NCBI RefSeq assembly: GCF_031626495.1
Contig: NZ_JAMQOJ010000002.1
Coordinates: 662,348-726,347, forward strand
DNA from: Natrinema sp031626495
GTDB lineage: Archaea; Halobacteriota; Halobacteria; Halobacteriales; Natrialbaceae
DNA length: 64,000 nucleotides
Direction of reading: 5' to 3'
The notes under the pieces were generated by a model. That model was not told where the DNA came from. It saw only the letters and a program-made list of their open reading frames with translations, and did not search any database. Of the stretch, positions 43,125 to 52,190 are shown one piece after another; within the stretch, counting starts at the first letter, position 1; every line of letters begins with the position of its first letter. A program made the position numbers and the translations under genes.

Positions 43125-43301
43125 ATGTCCAGCACAGGTCAGTCGGATATGCGAATCGGTTGCCCGGAGTGCGAGGCGACGATCGCCGCGTCCGTCCCCC
43201 CCGGACCCGGCATCCACGCGGAGCGCGACTCGAACCCCCTCCTCGGAACGGAAACCCAGTGTCGGAACTGCGGTCACGAACTCGAGCTCTATTACTACTG
43301 A
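43125..43301 (+). CDS. Small zinc-ribbon protein, 58 residues
   Basis: ATG 43125 to TGA 43299-43301; too short for most gene finders. Starts MSSTGQSDMRIGCPECEATI and ends CRNCGHELELYYY. Two CxxC knuckles (CPEC, CRNC) about 30 residues apart form a zinc ribbon, with the second followed by GHELEL as in many ribbons. A GC-rich perfect hairpin right after the stop supports a real transcription unit. Function unknown. Confidence 0.65.
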   Translation: MSSTGQSDMRIGCPECEATIAASVPPGPGIHAERDSNPLLGTETQCRNCGHELELYYY

Positions 43302-43303
43302 GA

Positions 43304-43321
43304 CCGCCCCTGGAGGGGCGG
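43304..43321 (+). terminator. GC-rich hairpin after the small zinc-ribbon gene
   Basis: CCGCCCCT-GG-AGGGGCGG, perfect eight-base arms, begins three bases after the stop codon. There is no T-run, so it may instead act as an mRNA end stabiliser. Confidence 0.4.
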
Positions 43322-43535
43322 CGGCCGGTTCCCGAACCGCGTTCGGTCGTCGCCCGAGCAGTGATGAACACACGCCTCGACGGAATCTCGAGTCTCGCGC
43401 TCGAGCGCGTCAGCGAGCGCCCGGCCGGCGGACGGTCCGGCGAGGCGACCGCCCTGCTGAGCGGGGACGTTCGTTCCCTCGGTCGCGGAACGGTTCGACT
43501 GACGGGGTCCCGGCGGTGGGGTCGCCCGCTCGAGG

Positions 43536-44690
43536 TTACCGGCCGGTCTCCCAGCCCCGCGGCGTCTCGTTCAGCCGCTCGGCCCCGTTTTCGGTCACTG
43601 CGACGAGATCCTCGATCCGGACGCCGAACTCGCCCTCGAGGTAGATCCCCGGTTCGACGCTGAAGACCATCCCGGGCTCGAGTTCGCGGTCGTTCCCGTC
43701 GACGATGTAGGGCGGCTCGTGGACCTCGAGGCCGACGCCGTGGCCGGTCCGGTGGACGAACGCGTCGCCGTAGCCGGCGCCCTCGATGACCGATCTGGCG
43801 GCACGATCGATCTCGCCGGCCGTGGCGCCTGGCTCGACGGCGTCGATCGCCGCCCGCTGTGCCTCCCTGACGGTCTCGTGGACGCGCTCGTACTCGGCGG
43901 ACGGCTCGCCGACGACGATCGTCCGGGTCTGGTCGCCCGGATACCGCGCCGTTCCGGCCTCGAGGTCGGCCGCGACGAACGCGCCGAAATCGAGGACGAT
44001 CGGGTCGCCGGCTTCGATCTCGCGCGAACCGGGGTGGTGGTGCGGCCGGGCTCCGTTCGGGCCGGCGGCGACGATCGTCTCGAAGGCGGGCTCTCGCCCG
44101 CCTTCCGCGGCGAGCAATCGATCGATCTCGCTCGCCAGTTCGGCCTCGGTCGTCCCCACGAGGTCCTCCCCGCGCCCGCGGATCTCGAGCGCGACGCGAT
44201 CCGCGACGTCGCCGGCCCGGCGGAGGGACGCGAGTTCGACGTCGTCCTTCCGAACGCGTAGCGGCTCGAGGACGGCGCTCGCGAGCCCGAACTCGGCCCC
44301 GGGCAGCAGCGCCCGTAGATCCTGGGTGAACGTGGCCCACATCCGATCGTCGACGAGAACGGTCGGCGTTGCCGGCCCGTCGTCGGCCAGCGAATAGCCC
44401 TCGAGTACGTCTTCGACGATCTCGAGCGGGTCGTCCGCGTCGGCCCAGAGACGGCGCGTGAGAGCCGTGATCGGAAGTTCGGACAGTTGGTCGTCGTACA
44501 TCGATGGCGCGACGAGCGTCGGATCGCCGCGCCGTGGGACGAACAACAACAGGTGGCGCTCGGATGGCGATTCCGCGAACCCGGTCAGATACGTCAGGTT
44601 CGGGCTCGGAAAGCAGACGGCCAGGTCGGCTTCCGCATCCGCGAGCCGACGCTGACAGGCCGCGATTCGGCGCTCGAACGGGGCGTCCAT
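43536..44690 (-). CDS. Xaa-Pro peptidase family M24 (PepQ-like)
   Basis: 384 residues from MDAPFERRIAACQRR. The creatinase-like N-terminal domain is followed by the pita-bread catalytic domain with all five metal ligands in order: DFGAF, YPGDQTRT, GHGVGLEVHEPP, SVEPGIY and VRIEDLV. Cytoplasmic aminopeptidase or dipeptidase releasing residues next to proline. Length is typical. The ten extra residues from an ATG at 44720 lack similarity, so the inner ATG is used. Alone on its strand, divergent from otsA. Confidence 0.9.
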   Translation of the reverse strand: MDAPFERRIAACQRRLADAEADLAVCFPSPNLTYLTGFAESPSERHLLLFVPRRGDPTLVAPSMYDDQLSELPITALTRRLWADADDPLEIVEDVLEGYSLADDGPATPTVLVDDRMWATFTQDLRALLPGAEFGLASAVLEPLRVRKDDVELASLRRAGDVADRVALEIRGRGEDLVGTTEAELASEIDRLLAAEGGREPAFETIVAAGPNGARPHHHPGSREIEAGDPIVLDFGAFVAADLEAGTARYPGDQTRTIVVGEPSAEYERVHETVREAQRAAIDAVEPGATAGEIDRAARSVIEGAGYGDAFVHRTGHGVGLEVHEPPYIVDGNDRELEPGMVFSVEPGIYLEGEFGVRIEDLVAVTENGAERLNETPRGWETGR

Positions 44691-44936
44691 GGATGGGGTT
44701 TCGCTCGAGCGGGAAATCAACGTTTGGTCGCGGCTGCGGCCGGGACGCGTCGCCGTGACCGGATTCCGTCCGGGTGGCTAGGGTCGGATTTACGGCCTCG
44801 CGGCTCGAGTAGCGCCCGACTGACCGTCCGTCGCACCGAACGGTTCGGATTTCGCGGCGGTCAGCGGGAGCATATTAGATCCCCGGCGGTTGCAGGCCGC
44901 GAAGCAACCAGTGGGGAGGCTGTCTTGTCTCAGCGA

Positions 44937-46628
44937 ATGCGAGATACTGAGCGGTTGTCGACGGCTGCGCACAACCGACAACGGCGGGGCGACGGTCGCG
45001 GCCGGACCGACGATGCCGCGAGCGAAGACCCCGGCTGCCCCGGATCGCTGATCGTGGTCTCGAACCGAGAACCCTACCGTCACGAGTACGAGGACGAGTC
45101 CACGGACGACGATGGCTCCGACGCTACCGGTGACGGGGGACTGCCGACGGGGACCGACGGCGGTGCTCGGTCGCCCGCTGCGACGCGGTCGATCACCGTC
45201 GACGAACCGACCGGTGGCCTGACCGCCGGGCTCGATCCGGTGGTTCGGGAGACGGACGGGACCTGGATCGCCTGGGGCGACGGCGACGCGGATTTCGACG
45301 TGACGGACGAGCGGAACTGCGTGGCCGTCCCGCCAGAGGAGGAGGACTACACCCTCCGTCGGCTCGATCTCTCCGAGGAAGCGGTCGACGCCTACTACTA
45401 CGGCTTCAGCAATCGCGTGCTCTGGCCGCTCTGTCACGGCTTCCCCGGCCTGGTCGAGGACCGGCCGACGGACTTCGAGTGGTACCGGCGGGTCAACGAG
45501 CGGTTCGCCGATGCGGTCGGCGATCACGCCGACGACGACTCGGTGATCTGGCTTCAGGACTACCACCTCGCGCTCGCGCCGCGGCTGATCCGGGAGTCGG
45601 TCCCCGAGGGCGCGACCGTCGCCCACTTCTGGCACATCCCGTGGCCGACGCCGACGACGTACCAGCACTGCCCGGCCGGCGGCCGGATCCTCGAAGGGCT
45701 GCTCGGAAACGATCTGCTTGGCTTCCACGTCGACGGGTACGCCGATCGGTTCCTCGACTGCGTCGAGCGGTTCCTCCCGAGCGCGACCGTCGACCGTGCC
45801 GATCGGACGGTGCAGTACGACGGACGGACGACCCGCGTCGTCGCGACGCCGATGGGCGTCGACGCGGAGTCGTACGACCGGGACGCCCGGTCGACCGAGA
45901 GGGACCGGCTCTCGTCGCTGTTCGAGGAGTACGGCATCCCGCAGGGGACGGCGCTCGGCCTGGGCCTCGATCGGCTGGACTACAGCAAAGGGATCCCAGA
46001 GCGGTTAGCGGCGATCGAGCGGTTCTTCGAGCGGAACCCGAACTGGCGCGGCGAGTTCACCTTCCTCCAGAAGGCGACCCCCTCGCGGACGGAGATCGAG
46101 ACCTACGAGGACTACGGCGAACACGTCCGGAGCGAGGTCGACCGGATCAACCGCCGCTTCGGAACCACCGAGTGGCGACCGATCGTCTACACCGAGGACG
46201 TCCTGCCCCGCGAGGACATCTGTGCGCTCTACCGCCACGCCGACGTGATGGTCGTCAGCCCGCTGATCGACGGGATGAACCTGGTCGCCCAGGAGTACGT
46301 CGCCGCGAGCGTCGAGGGCGACGGGACGCTGGTGCTGAGCGACCGGACCGGCGCACACGAGCGCCTGGGCTCGCACGCGGTGACGATCGACCCGACCGAC
46401 ACCGACGGATTCGCCGCCCAGCTCGAGCACGCGCTGACGATGCCCTCGTACGAACGCCGGCGACGGATGAACACGCTGCGCCAGCGCGTTTTCGCCGACG
46501 ATATCGAGGCGTGGATGGACACGCAGTTCGACTGGATCCGCCGCGTTCACGGTGATCCCGAGGAGAGCGAAACGAGCACCGGCTCCGATTCCGGTTCGGA
46601 CTCCACGGAGCCGACACCGCCAGTGTGA
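44937..46628 (+). CDS. otsA: Trehalose-6-phosphate synthase
   Basis: 563 residues from MRDTERLSTA. After a disordered acidic N-terminus (to about 100) comes the GT20 fold: LIVVSNREPY, GGLTAGLDPVV, DSVIWLQDYHLALAP, HFWHIPWPT, GLDRLDYSKGIPERL, and the C-terminal donor site MVVSPLIDGMNLVAQEY. Makes trehalose-6-phosphate from UDP- or GDP-glucose and glucose-6-phosphate. Three bases separate it from otsB. Trehalose is a compatible solute in many haloarchaea. A TATA-like GCATATTAGA (about 44867-44876) gives a leader of some 35 bases. The N-terminal ~100 residues contain a poorly conserved Asp/Thr/Gly-rich insert after the first strand. Confidence 0.93.
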   Translation: MRDTERLSTAAHNRQRRGDGRGRTDDAASEDPGCPGSLIVVSNREPYRHEYEDESTDDDGSDATGDGGLPTGTDGGARSPAATRSITVDEPTGGLTAGLDPVVRETDGTWIAWGDGDADFDVTDERNCVAVPPEEEDYTLRRLDLSEEAVDAYYYGFSNRVLWPLCHGFPGLVEDRPTDFEWYRRVNERFADAVGDHADDDSVIWLQDYHLALAPRLIRESVPEGATVAHFWHIPWPTPTTYQHCPAGGRILEGLLGNDLLGFHVDGYADRFLDCVERFLPSATVDRADRTVQYDGRTTRVVATPMGVDAESYDRDARSTERDRLSSLFEEYGIPQGTALGLGLDRLDYSKGIPERLAAIERFFERNPNWRGEFTFLQKATPSRTEIETYEDYGEHVRSEVDRINRRFGTTEWRPIVYTEDVLPREDICALYRHADVMVVSPLIDGMNLVAQEYVAASVEGDGTLVLSDRTGAHERLGSHAVTIDPTDTDGFAAQLEHALTMPSYERRRRMNTLRQRVFADDIEAWMDTQFDWIRRVHGDPEESETSTGSDSGSDSTEPTPPV

Positions 46629-46631
46629 TCG

Positions 46632-47477
46632 ATGCCAGGCACCGAATCGCCTCCGGAACCGCTCGAGGAGCGGCTGCCGGCCGTTCGAGCGACGCTCGAA
46701 TCGGCCGCGGGTCTGCTCGTCTGTCTGGACTTCGACGGCACGCTCGCACCGATCGTCGAAGAGCCGGACGCCGCAGCACCGACCGACCGAAACCGAGAGG
46801 CCGTGGCCGCCCTGACGCGAACCCCTGGGGTGACGACGGCGGTGGTCAGCGGCCGCGCCCTGACCGATGTCCGCGAGCGGATCGACGGGCCGACCATCTA
46901 CGCCGGGAATCACGGGCTCGAGCTCGCCCGGAACGGTGCGATCGCCGTCCACCCGGTGGCGCGCAAGCGCGCCGTTCGAGTCGAGCGGCTCTGCTCGATC
47001 CTCGAGACGGCGCTCGCGAGCGTGCCGAACGCCCGCGTCGAGAACAAGCGGCTGACCGGGACCGTCCACTTCCGGGCCGTGCCGCCGGCCGCCGAACCCA
47101 TCGTCCGTCGGATCACGCGAACCGTCGTCGACCGGTTCGGCGGCGACGGGCTCGAGCTCTCCACGGGCAAACGGATCCTCGAGTTCGGGCCGGACTTCCC
47201 CTGGGGAAAGGGCAACGCGGTCGAACTGATCGCCGCCGACGAGCCGTCGGAGACGGCCGTCGTCTATATCGGGGACGACGTCACCGACGAGTCGGCGTTT
47301 CGGGCCGTCGAACCCGACGGTATCGGGATCCGAGTCGGAAGCGACGATCCCTCGGCGGCCTCCTATCGGGTCGACTCCCCCGCCGACGTCGCGTCGTTTC
47401 TCTCGTGGCTCGAAACGACTGGCGCCGAACTGATCGATCGGTCTGATCGGCAGGCTGTGACGCTCGAGGACGCCTGA
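46632..47477 (+). CDS. otsB: Trehalose-6-phosphate phosphatase
   Basis: 281 residues, HAD superfamily with the type C2b cap. Motif I LVCLDFDGTLAPIVEEP (nucleophile Asp about residue 37), motif II VVSGRALTDVRERIDG, the lysine of KGNAVELI, and motif IV YIGDDVTDESAFRAV are all present. Dephosphorylates trehalose-6-phosphate to trehalose. Forms an operon with otsA. The start ATG lies three bases past the otsA stop. Confidence 0.93.
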   Translation: MPGTESPPEPLEERLPAVRATLESAAGLLVCLDFDGTLAPIVEEPDAAAPTDRNREAVAALTRTPGVTTAVVSGRALTDVRERIDGPTIYAGNHGLELARNGAIAVHPVARKRAVRVERLCSILETALASVPNARVENKRLTGTVHFRAVPPAAEPIVRRITRTVVDRFGGDGLELSTGKRILEFGPDFPWGKGNAVELIAADEPSETAVVYIGDDVTDESAFRAVEPDGIGIRVGSDDPSAASYRVDSPADVASFLSWLETTGAELIDRSDRQAVTLEDA

Positions 47478-47528
47478 TATCGATTCCCCCTTCCCCACTA
47501 CCCGGTCCTTGGTTTCGGAAATAGCCAA

Positions 47529-47563
47529 AACTAATAAACTGCTTCGAGCCGAAAGTATTAGTT
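47529..47563. promoter_or_regulatory. Inverted repeat upstream of the wHTH gene
   Basis: AACTAATA (47529-47536) and TATTAGTT (47556-47563) are exact inverted copies 19 bases apart, directly ahead of the TATA-like AAATATAG (47572-47579). Suits two half-sites for a dimer such as the repressor encoded next door. Confidence 0.4.
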
Positions 47564-47601
47564 ACCACTGGAAATATAGTCCGGTACGAGAGTGAACGAG
47601 A

Positions 47602-47952
47602 GTGAAACTCAGACAACCAACTGATTTCCTGATCCTCGAAGCGCTCGAGGACAAGGGACGAAACGTCGCGACCAATCTGGCAGCACACACGGGGAAAAGC
47701 CGAAAGAACATCAACACCAGACTGCCGGTGCTCGAGGACTACGGCCTCGTAAACAAGATCGGGCCCGCCGAGCGGTCCGGGCTGTACGAGATCACCTCGA
47801 TGGGGAAGGCAGCACTGGTGTACCGCGATCAGTACGACGAGGCCGACGACTTCGAGTCGCTCATCGAAGGGCCGACCGCCAGCGCCGAACAGGATGGGGA
47901 AGCGCAGGCGAGTTTCGCCCGCGGTGAGGACGACACCGAAGACACGGAATAA
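47602..47952 (+). CDS. PhiH1-repressor-like winged-helix protein
   Basis: 116 residues, GTG start. The N-terminal winged helix (about 1-75) reads MKLRQPTDFLILEALEDKGR, then NLAAHTGKSRKNINTRLPVLEDYGLV, a wing with SGLYEITSMGKAAL, and a long acidic tail. It resembles the small haloarchaeal regulators related to the halophage phiH1 repressor. Likely autoregulates through the inverted repeat upstream (inference). A TATA-like box lies about 25 bases before the GTG. The acidic tail (90-116) looks disordered. Confidence 0.8.
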   Translation: MKLRQPTDFLILEALEDKGRNVATNLAAHTGKSRKNINTRLPVLEDYGLVNKIGPAERSGLYEITSMGKAALVYRDQYDEADDFESLIEGPTASAEQDGEAQASFARGEDDTEDTE

Positions 47953-48087
47953 CGGCATCGAATCCGGAAACGATACGGTCCGCCCGCGTACAGCTCGCAT
48001 GGCTTCGGTTGCCCTCCCGACGGAGCGTCCGACAGTGCTGGCTCTCGACACACTCGTCTCGTTCAGTGACACGGCCGGTTTCACGGA

Positions 48088-48840
48088 TCACGGAGAGAGA
48101 CTTCCGTCGTAGGCCGCGAGTTCACGGCGAGCGCACGAGGAAAAGGCGAGGCTGAGCTTCCGCTTTCGATCGCCCGCCGGCGGAATCGCCGTTCCGCAGT
48201 GCAGGCGATCGTCGTCGTAGTCCGGGTCCCACGCGTACGCGCTGAGCATCGGTGTCGCGACGACGGCACCGTCGTACAGAAAGGCGACGCCGTGGCGGTG
48301 TTCCAGACCGAGCGCGTGTCCGATTTCGTGAGCGAGCACCTGAATCGTCCGTGCAGGCGTCGTGTTCGGAACGAGCGAGCGATCGCGGTCGATAAGCAGG
48401 TCGTCGAACGGCTCGAGGTCGGCGATGTGTCGTGCCCCGCCGACCGACGCGATGTGGGGGAGTCCGTACCCCGTCGGCGCGCGCTCCATGCTACCGTCGG
48501 TCACTAGCAGGTTGACGTCGGGAACGGGTTCGACGTCGCGGCGGCCGATCGCGCCCGATGCCACGGCCATCGGCCACTCGCCACGGCGGGTGACGCGTGC
48601 GGCATCCTCGGTCGAGACCGACACCGTGCCGCCGACCGACGCGTCGAGCGACCAGTGCTCGAGCGAGAGCATCGCCTCGAGGTACTCGAGGATGCGGTCG
48701 CCGACGCCGTCGTAGGATGCCGCGCCGTCCGAGAGCCAAACCCGAACCGCGAGTGTGTCGGCGTGGCGACGGGAAGCGTACGCCAGCGTCCCGATCGAGG
48801 CCGCCGATCCGAGCGTCCCGAGAAAGACGCGACGCTTCAT
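48088..48840 (-). CDS. Exported zinc metalloprotease (matrixin-like)
   Basis: 250 residues. N-terminal KRRVFLGTLGSAASIGTLAYA is a Tat-like signal. The catalytic site is AHEIGHALGLEHRHG, a perfect HExxHxxGxxH zinc motif (metzincin type), followed about 15 residues later by a Met-containing turn (VVATPMLSAYAWD). The rest is not close to a family I can name; matrixin-like peptidase M10A is the nearest description. Secreted or membrane-anchored, it probably digests or processes extracellular protein. No obvious propeptide cysteine switch is seen, although two C-terminal cysteines (HCGT, SSCARRE) could form a disulfide. Confidence 0.82.
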   Translation of the reverse strand: MKRRVFLGTLGSAASIGTLAYASRRHADTLAVRVWLSDGAASYDGVGDRILEYLEAMLSLEHWSLDASVGGTVSVSTEDAARVTRRGEWPMAVASGAIGRRDVEPVPDVNLLVTDGSMERAPTGYGLPHIASVGGARHIADLEPFDDLLIDRDRSLVPNTTPARTIQVLAHEIGHALGLEHRHGVAFLYDGAVVATPMLSAYAWDPDYDDDRLHCGTAIPPAGDRKRKLSLAFSSCARRELAAYDGSLSP

Positions 48841-48974
48841 ACGTGGGGCGTCTCAGGGCCACGACCAGTTCCTGCGGGTGAACATGGCCACGCGTTAAAT
48901 CGGTGCCCGCCACTCGCCGGTGCGGTCGCTGACTGCGGTCGGCAGGCCCGTGCGACCCCCGTACCCGATCGCAG

Positions 48975-49346
48975 CTACTCCGAGACCCGGCGGCGAGTAT
49001 CGACGACGCGCGCACAGCCGTCGGCCACGCGAATCTCGACGCCGGCGGGCAGTGCGTCGGCGTCAGTCGGCGTGAGCAGCAACAACGCACCGTCCCCGGT
49101 CTCGACCAGTCGCCGGTCCGGCGTTCGCTGCCGAATGCAAAGCCGCCACTCGCCCGTGCGATGGCGCTCCCGAACCTGCCAGTCGGTGTAATAGCGGCCG
49201 TTCGATCCCTCGAAGAGGCCCTCGAACGGGCGGGCTACCATGTACGGCCCGGGTTCGGCACCCGATCGGGGCGTGGCGTCGTCCGAACGCTCCTCGTCAT
49301 CTCCGTTGGGAGAGGCCGCGACACCGCCATCGCCGCTCGGGTTCAT
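48975..49346 (-). CDS. Hypothetical acidic protein
   Basis: 123 residues from MNPSGDGGVAAS. First 40 residues are disordered and acidic; then MVARPFEGLFEGSNGRYYTD and VRERHRTGEWRLCIRQ suggest a compact alpha/beta domain. The end reads LPAGVEIRVADGCARVVDTR. No known motif, signal peptide or membrane helix. A frame open to 49421 exists, but the inner ATG begins the coding-like composition. Function unknown. Confidence 0.55.
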   Translation of the reverse strand: MNPSGDGGVAASPNGDDEERSDDATPRSGAEPGPYMVARPFEGLFEGSNGRYYTDWQVRERHRTGEWRLCIRQRTPDRRLVETGDGALLLLTPTDADALPAGVEIRVADGCARVVDTRRRVSE

Positions 49347-49457
49347 ATAGGTGAATTTTAAGAAATCGTGACCGTCAGTCGGTAGTGAATACTCTATCGG
49401 TGCACGATTGACGACCGCCACGGATCGATACCGAATCGAGCGACGTCCGTCCCGATG

Positions 49458-51563
49458 TCAGTACTCGTCACCCTCGAAGAACTCCCCGAGAACCGCTTTG
49501 AGCCCCTTTCGAAGGTGCTGGTGCATCGTCGGCGGCGAGATGTCCATCGCCTCGGCGATCTCCTCGCCGGTGCTCTCCCGCGGCCAGTCGAAGAAGCCGC
49601 CGTAGTAGGCGAGTCGCAGCGTCGTAAGCTGGCGATCGGTGAGATGATCGAGGATCCGGTTTCGGCGCTCGGCGGCCGTTCGAACCGGTCGATCGACTTC
49701 CCGACGCGCGATCAGTCGCGTGTTCTCGTAGATGAGCGTCAACGCCTCGGCGATCTCTCGCACGTCGGCGTCCTGTGACACCTCGACCAGACAGTTCCCG
49801 ACGCCGTCTTCGACCGTCACGTCGCGGATCGTCGCGCCGTGGTTGGCGAGCGTCCGCACGCCCGACTCCGAGAGCCGCATCTCGATCGTACAGCCCTCGT
49901 CCCCGTCGTGGATGAGTCGACACTCTTCGACGGAGTCGTGGGCCATCGCCTCATCGAGGACCGTCTCACCGTCGAGCCCCTCGATCGTCACGTACTGAAA
50001 GGTGCGGCCGTCCGCCGTGGTTCCGGCCCACTCGAGCGCGCAGGTACAGCCGTATTCCGCCGAGAGATCGAACGAGAACGTGTCGCCGCCATCGATCTGG
50101 AACTCGAGTTCGGCGACGGTGTCGGCAAAGAGCAGTTGTCGGTTCTTTACGGCCATGATCGTGAAGCCGATCGTCTCGCCGAGCAGGCGAAATCCGGCTC
50201 GCTCGCGCTCGCTGAAGGCGTCGTCCCGGCTCGCGAGGACGGTGAGAACGCCGTAGGTCGCGTCTTCGTGCGTGATCGGCACGGCGATTGCGGATCGCAC
50301 GTCGTCCTCGCGGGCCGCCTCCCGGACCGGGTCGGGAATGAGCCCGTCCTCGAGGATACGGTTTGCCGTCCGGAGCTCGCCAGTTCGTGCCGCTTCCGTG
50401 GCCGGGCACTCGCAACCGATAGTGAGATCGCGCACGAGGTCCAGCGAGGCAGTTGCCTCGCCCGCACCGGTGCGGAAGGAAAGTCGGCCGTCGCCCGTCT
50501 GCTCGGCGATCCACGAGCCACAGTACAGCTCGGAGTCGACGAGCTGTTCGCAAACCTCGCGTTCGACGGCGTCCCGCGCCGGTGCCTCGACCAGCGTTTC
50601 GATCACCTGTCGGACGACCGCGTTGATCCGATTGAGCGTCTCGAGTTGATCCTGCCGCGATCGGAGCTTGCGTTCTCGCTGGACGCGCTCGGTGATATCG
50701 CGGGCGAGCCAGACGACCGCGCGTCGGCCGCCGATCAACTGTTCGATCGGGACGACGCGACCCTCGAACTGCCGTCGGCCGTCGGCCGTTTCCACTTCGT
50801 ATTCGACGGACTGCACGTCGTCGGTCCGGATCGCGCGATCGATACAGTCCTGTAGCTTCGCGGCCACCTGATCCGGAAACGCGTCCGTCAGCGTGTTCCC
50901 GGTCAGTTCGTCGGCGGAAATGGAGGAGAGGTCCGCCGAATCGGGCCGCACCTTCGCCTCGAGATAGGTACCATCCTCGCCGATCACGAAGGCCTCGTCC
51001 GGCAGCTCGTTCGCGAGAATCCGATGGTATCGACCGCCATCGCCGCCCGACACAGGTTGCGATTGAAGCGTCGAGACGACGCGATCGATCGGATCTTCGT
51101 CGCGTTCCGTCGAGACGTATTCGGTCGCATCGGCCCGAAGCGCAACGGTTGCGAGCTGTTCGTTTCCCTCCCGCGGCGCGACGATCGTCGGTACCGTCGG
51201 AAAACGTGCGTGAACGCGCTGCAGGATCGTCTGGATCTCGCCGGGACACTCGAGTTCGACGATGACCGCACCCGGCTCGGCGGCCGATTCGGCGTCGGTT
51301 GCTGACGCTGGGACGTCGGTCGGGGAACGGTCGTCCGCCTCGGTCGACCCCGAGCCGTCGGTCTCCCAGTGAGGGGTAGCCCCGTCCGCCGCCGTCTCGA
51401 GACGGTCGCCCGGCGATCCGACGATGGTCTCGAGCGCGTCGGTCGCTGGCGTCGTCCGGACGTCGCGATCGGTCGCTTTCTCGAGTCGCGCCCGGAGATG
51501 GCTCTCCTGGGTCGTGGCGTCGGTCACGATGATTATCGGTTTCGCTCGGTGTGGTGTGGTCAT
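49458..51563 (-). CDS. Bat-type regulator with PAS and GAF domains
   Basis: 701 residues from MTTPHRAKPIIIV. Order: degenerate receiver-like part (about 1-165, with Ser/Thr/Asp-rich insert), PAS (about 178-290, RYHRILANELPDEAFVIGED, VWLARDITER), GAF (about 310-470), Bat domain (about 480-625) and HTH_10 (LTDRQLTTLRLAYYGGFFDW, EEIAEAMDISPPTMHQHLRK). The HTH is close to that of the 1082-residue protein at 35408-38656 and differs from the short Bat at 34401. Cytoplasmic sensor-regulator of unknown signal. The first 42 residues of a longer frame are rejected. Confidence 0.85.
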   Translation of the reverse strand: MTTPHRAKPIIIVTDATTQESHLRARLEKATDRDVRTTPATDALETIVGSPGDRLETAADGATPHWETDGSGSTEADDRSPTDVPASATDAESAAEPGAVIVELECPGEIQTILQRVHARFPTVPTIVAPREGNEQLATVALRADATEYVSTERDEDPIDRVVSTLQSQPVSGGDGGRYHRILANELPDEAFVIGEDGTYLEAKVRPDSADLSSISADELTGNTLTDAFPDQVAAKLQDCIDRAIRTDDVQSVEYEVETADGRRQFEGRVVPIEQLIGGRRAVVWLARDITERVQRERKLRSRQDQLETLNRINAVVRQVIETLVEAPARDAVEREVCEQLVDSELYCGSWIAEQTGDGRLSFRTGAGEATASLDLVRDLTIGCECPATEAARTGELRTANRILEDGLIPDPVREAAREDDVRSAIAVPITHEDATYGVLTVLASRDDAFSERERAGFRLLGETIGFTIMAVKNRQLLFADTVAELEFQIDGGDTFSFDLSAEYGCTCALEWAGTTADGRTFQYVTIEGLDGETVLDEAMAHDSVEECRLIHDGDEGCTIEMRLSESGVRTLANHGATIRDVTVEDGVGNCLVEVSQDADVREIAEALTLIYENTRLIARREVDRPVRTAAERRNRILDHLTDRQLTTLRLAYYGGFFDWPRESTGEEIAEAMDISPPTMHQHLRKGLKAVLGEFFEGDEY

Positions 51564-51830
51564 TCGTTTTCGTTCCCCATCTGCCCGATTCCATCGACCC
51601 CGTCCGCAGCCGCTCTTTTGTATCGTGACACCGGCGTAGAATAAAAGCCTGCTGGTCGTGGGCTGACACGTTGGTGTGCGGCCGGTCACGAGCGCGACGT
51701 TCTGAAGCCGGCCAGTCGTCCGGTTACAGCGCGGTTTCCCGTCGGTCGTTACCGGCTCGAGGACCGTCCGGGCAGCGTCGAGTCGTCCGAGGCGTCGCCG
51801 ACTCTCGTTGTACTTCCAGCGACCGACAAC

Positions 51831-52082
51831 TCACAGTTCCCCGCGTTCTCGCAGTTCCTCGAGCAGGTCGTCGACGAGGGGCTCGACGCCGTCGTAAGGG
51901 AAATCGCCGCCGGAGGTCTTGGCGTTCAGCTCCATCGCCGTCATCGAGAACTCGCCGGACTCGAACGTCGTGCTCGGACCGTCGGGAAGTGCCGGAACGA
52001 GTTCCATCGGCCCGGAAACCGGATAGTCGGCGTCTTCGAACGCGTCGATCAGCTGCTCGCGGAGTTCGGCTTCGTCGACCAT
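51831..52082 (-). CDS. MTH865-like small protein
   Basis: 83 residues from MVDEAELREQLIDAFEDADY. The pattern YPVSGPMELVPALPDGPSTTFESGEFSMTAMEL matches the archaeal MTH865 family (PF07747), a small helical fold of unknown function. A TATA-like ATTTATTATT on the coding strand, about 29 bases upstream, fixes the start at 52082 rather than 52091. Confidence 0.8.
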   Translation of the reverse strand: MVDEAELREQLIDAFEDADYPVSGPMELVPALPDGPSTTFESGEFSMTAMELNAKTSGGDFPYDGVEPLVDDLLEELRERGEL

Positions 52083-52190
52083 ACCAGTCACCGGTTCGAC
52101 AGCGGAAATAATAAATCCGAAGGTAGTTGGTAGTTCGCGATGGTCGGATCGCCAGTCGAGGTCGGTGTGCGGTCGTCCGGCGGGACTTCC

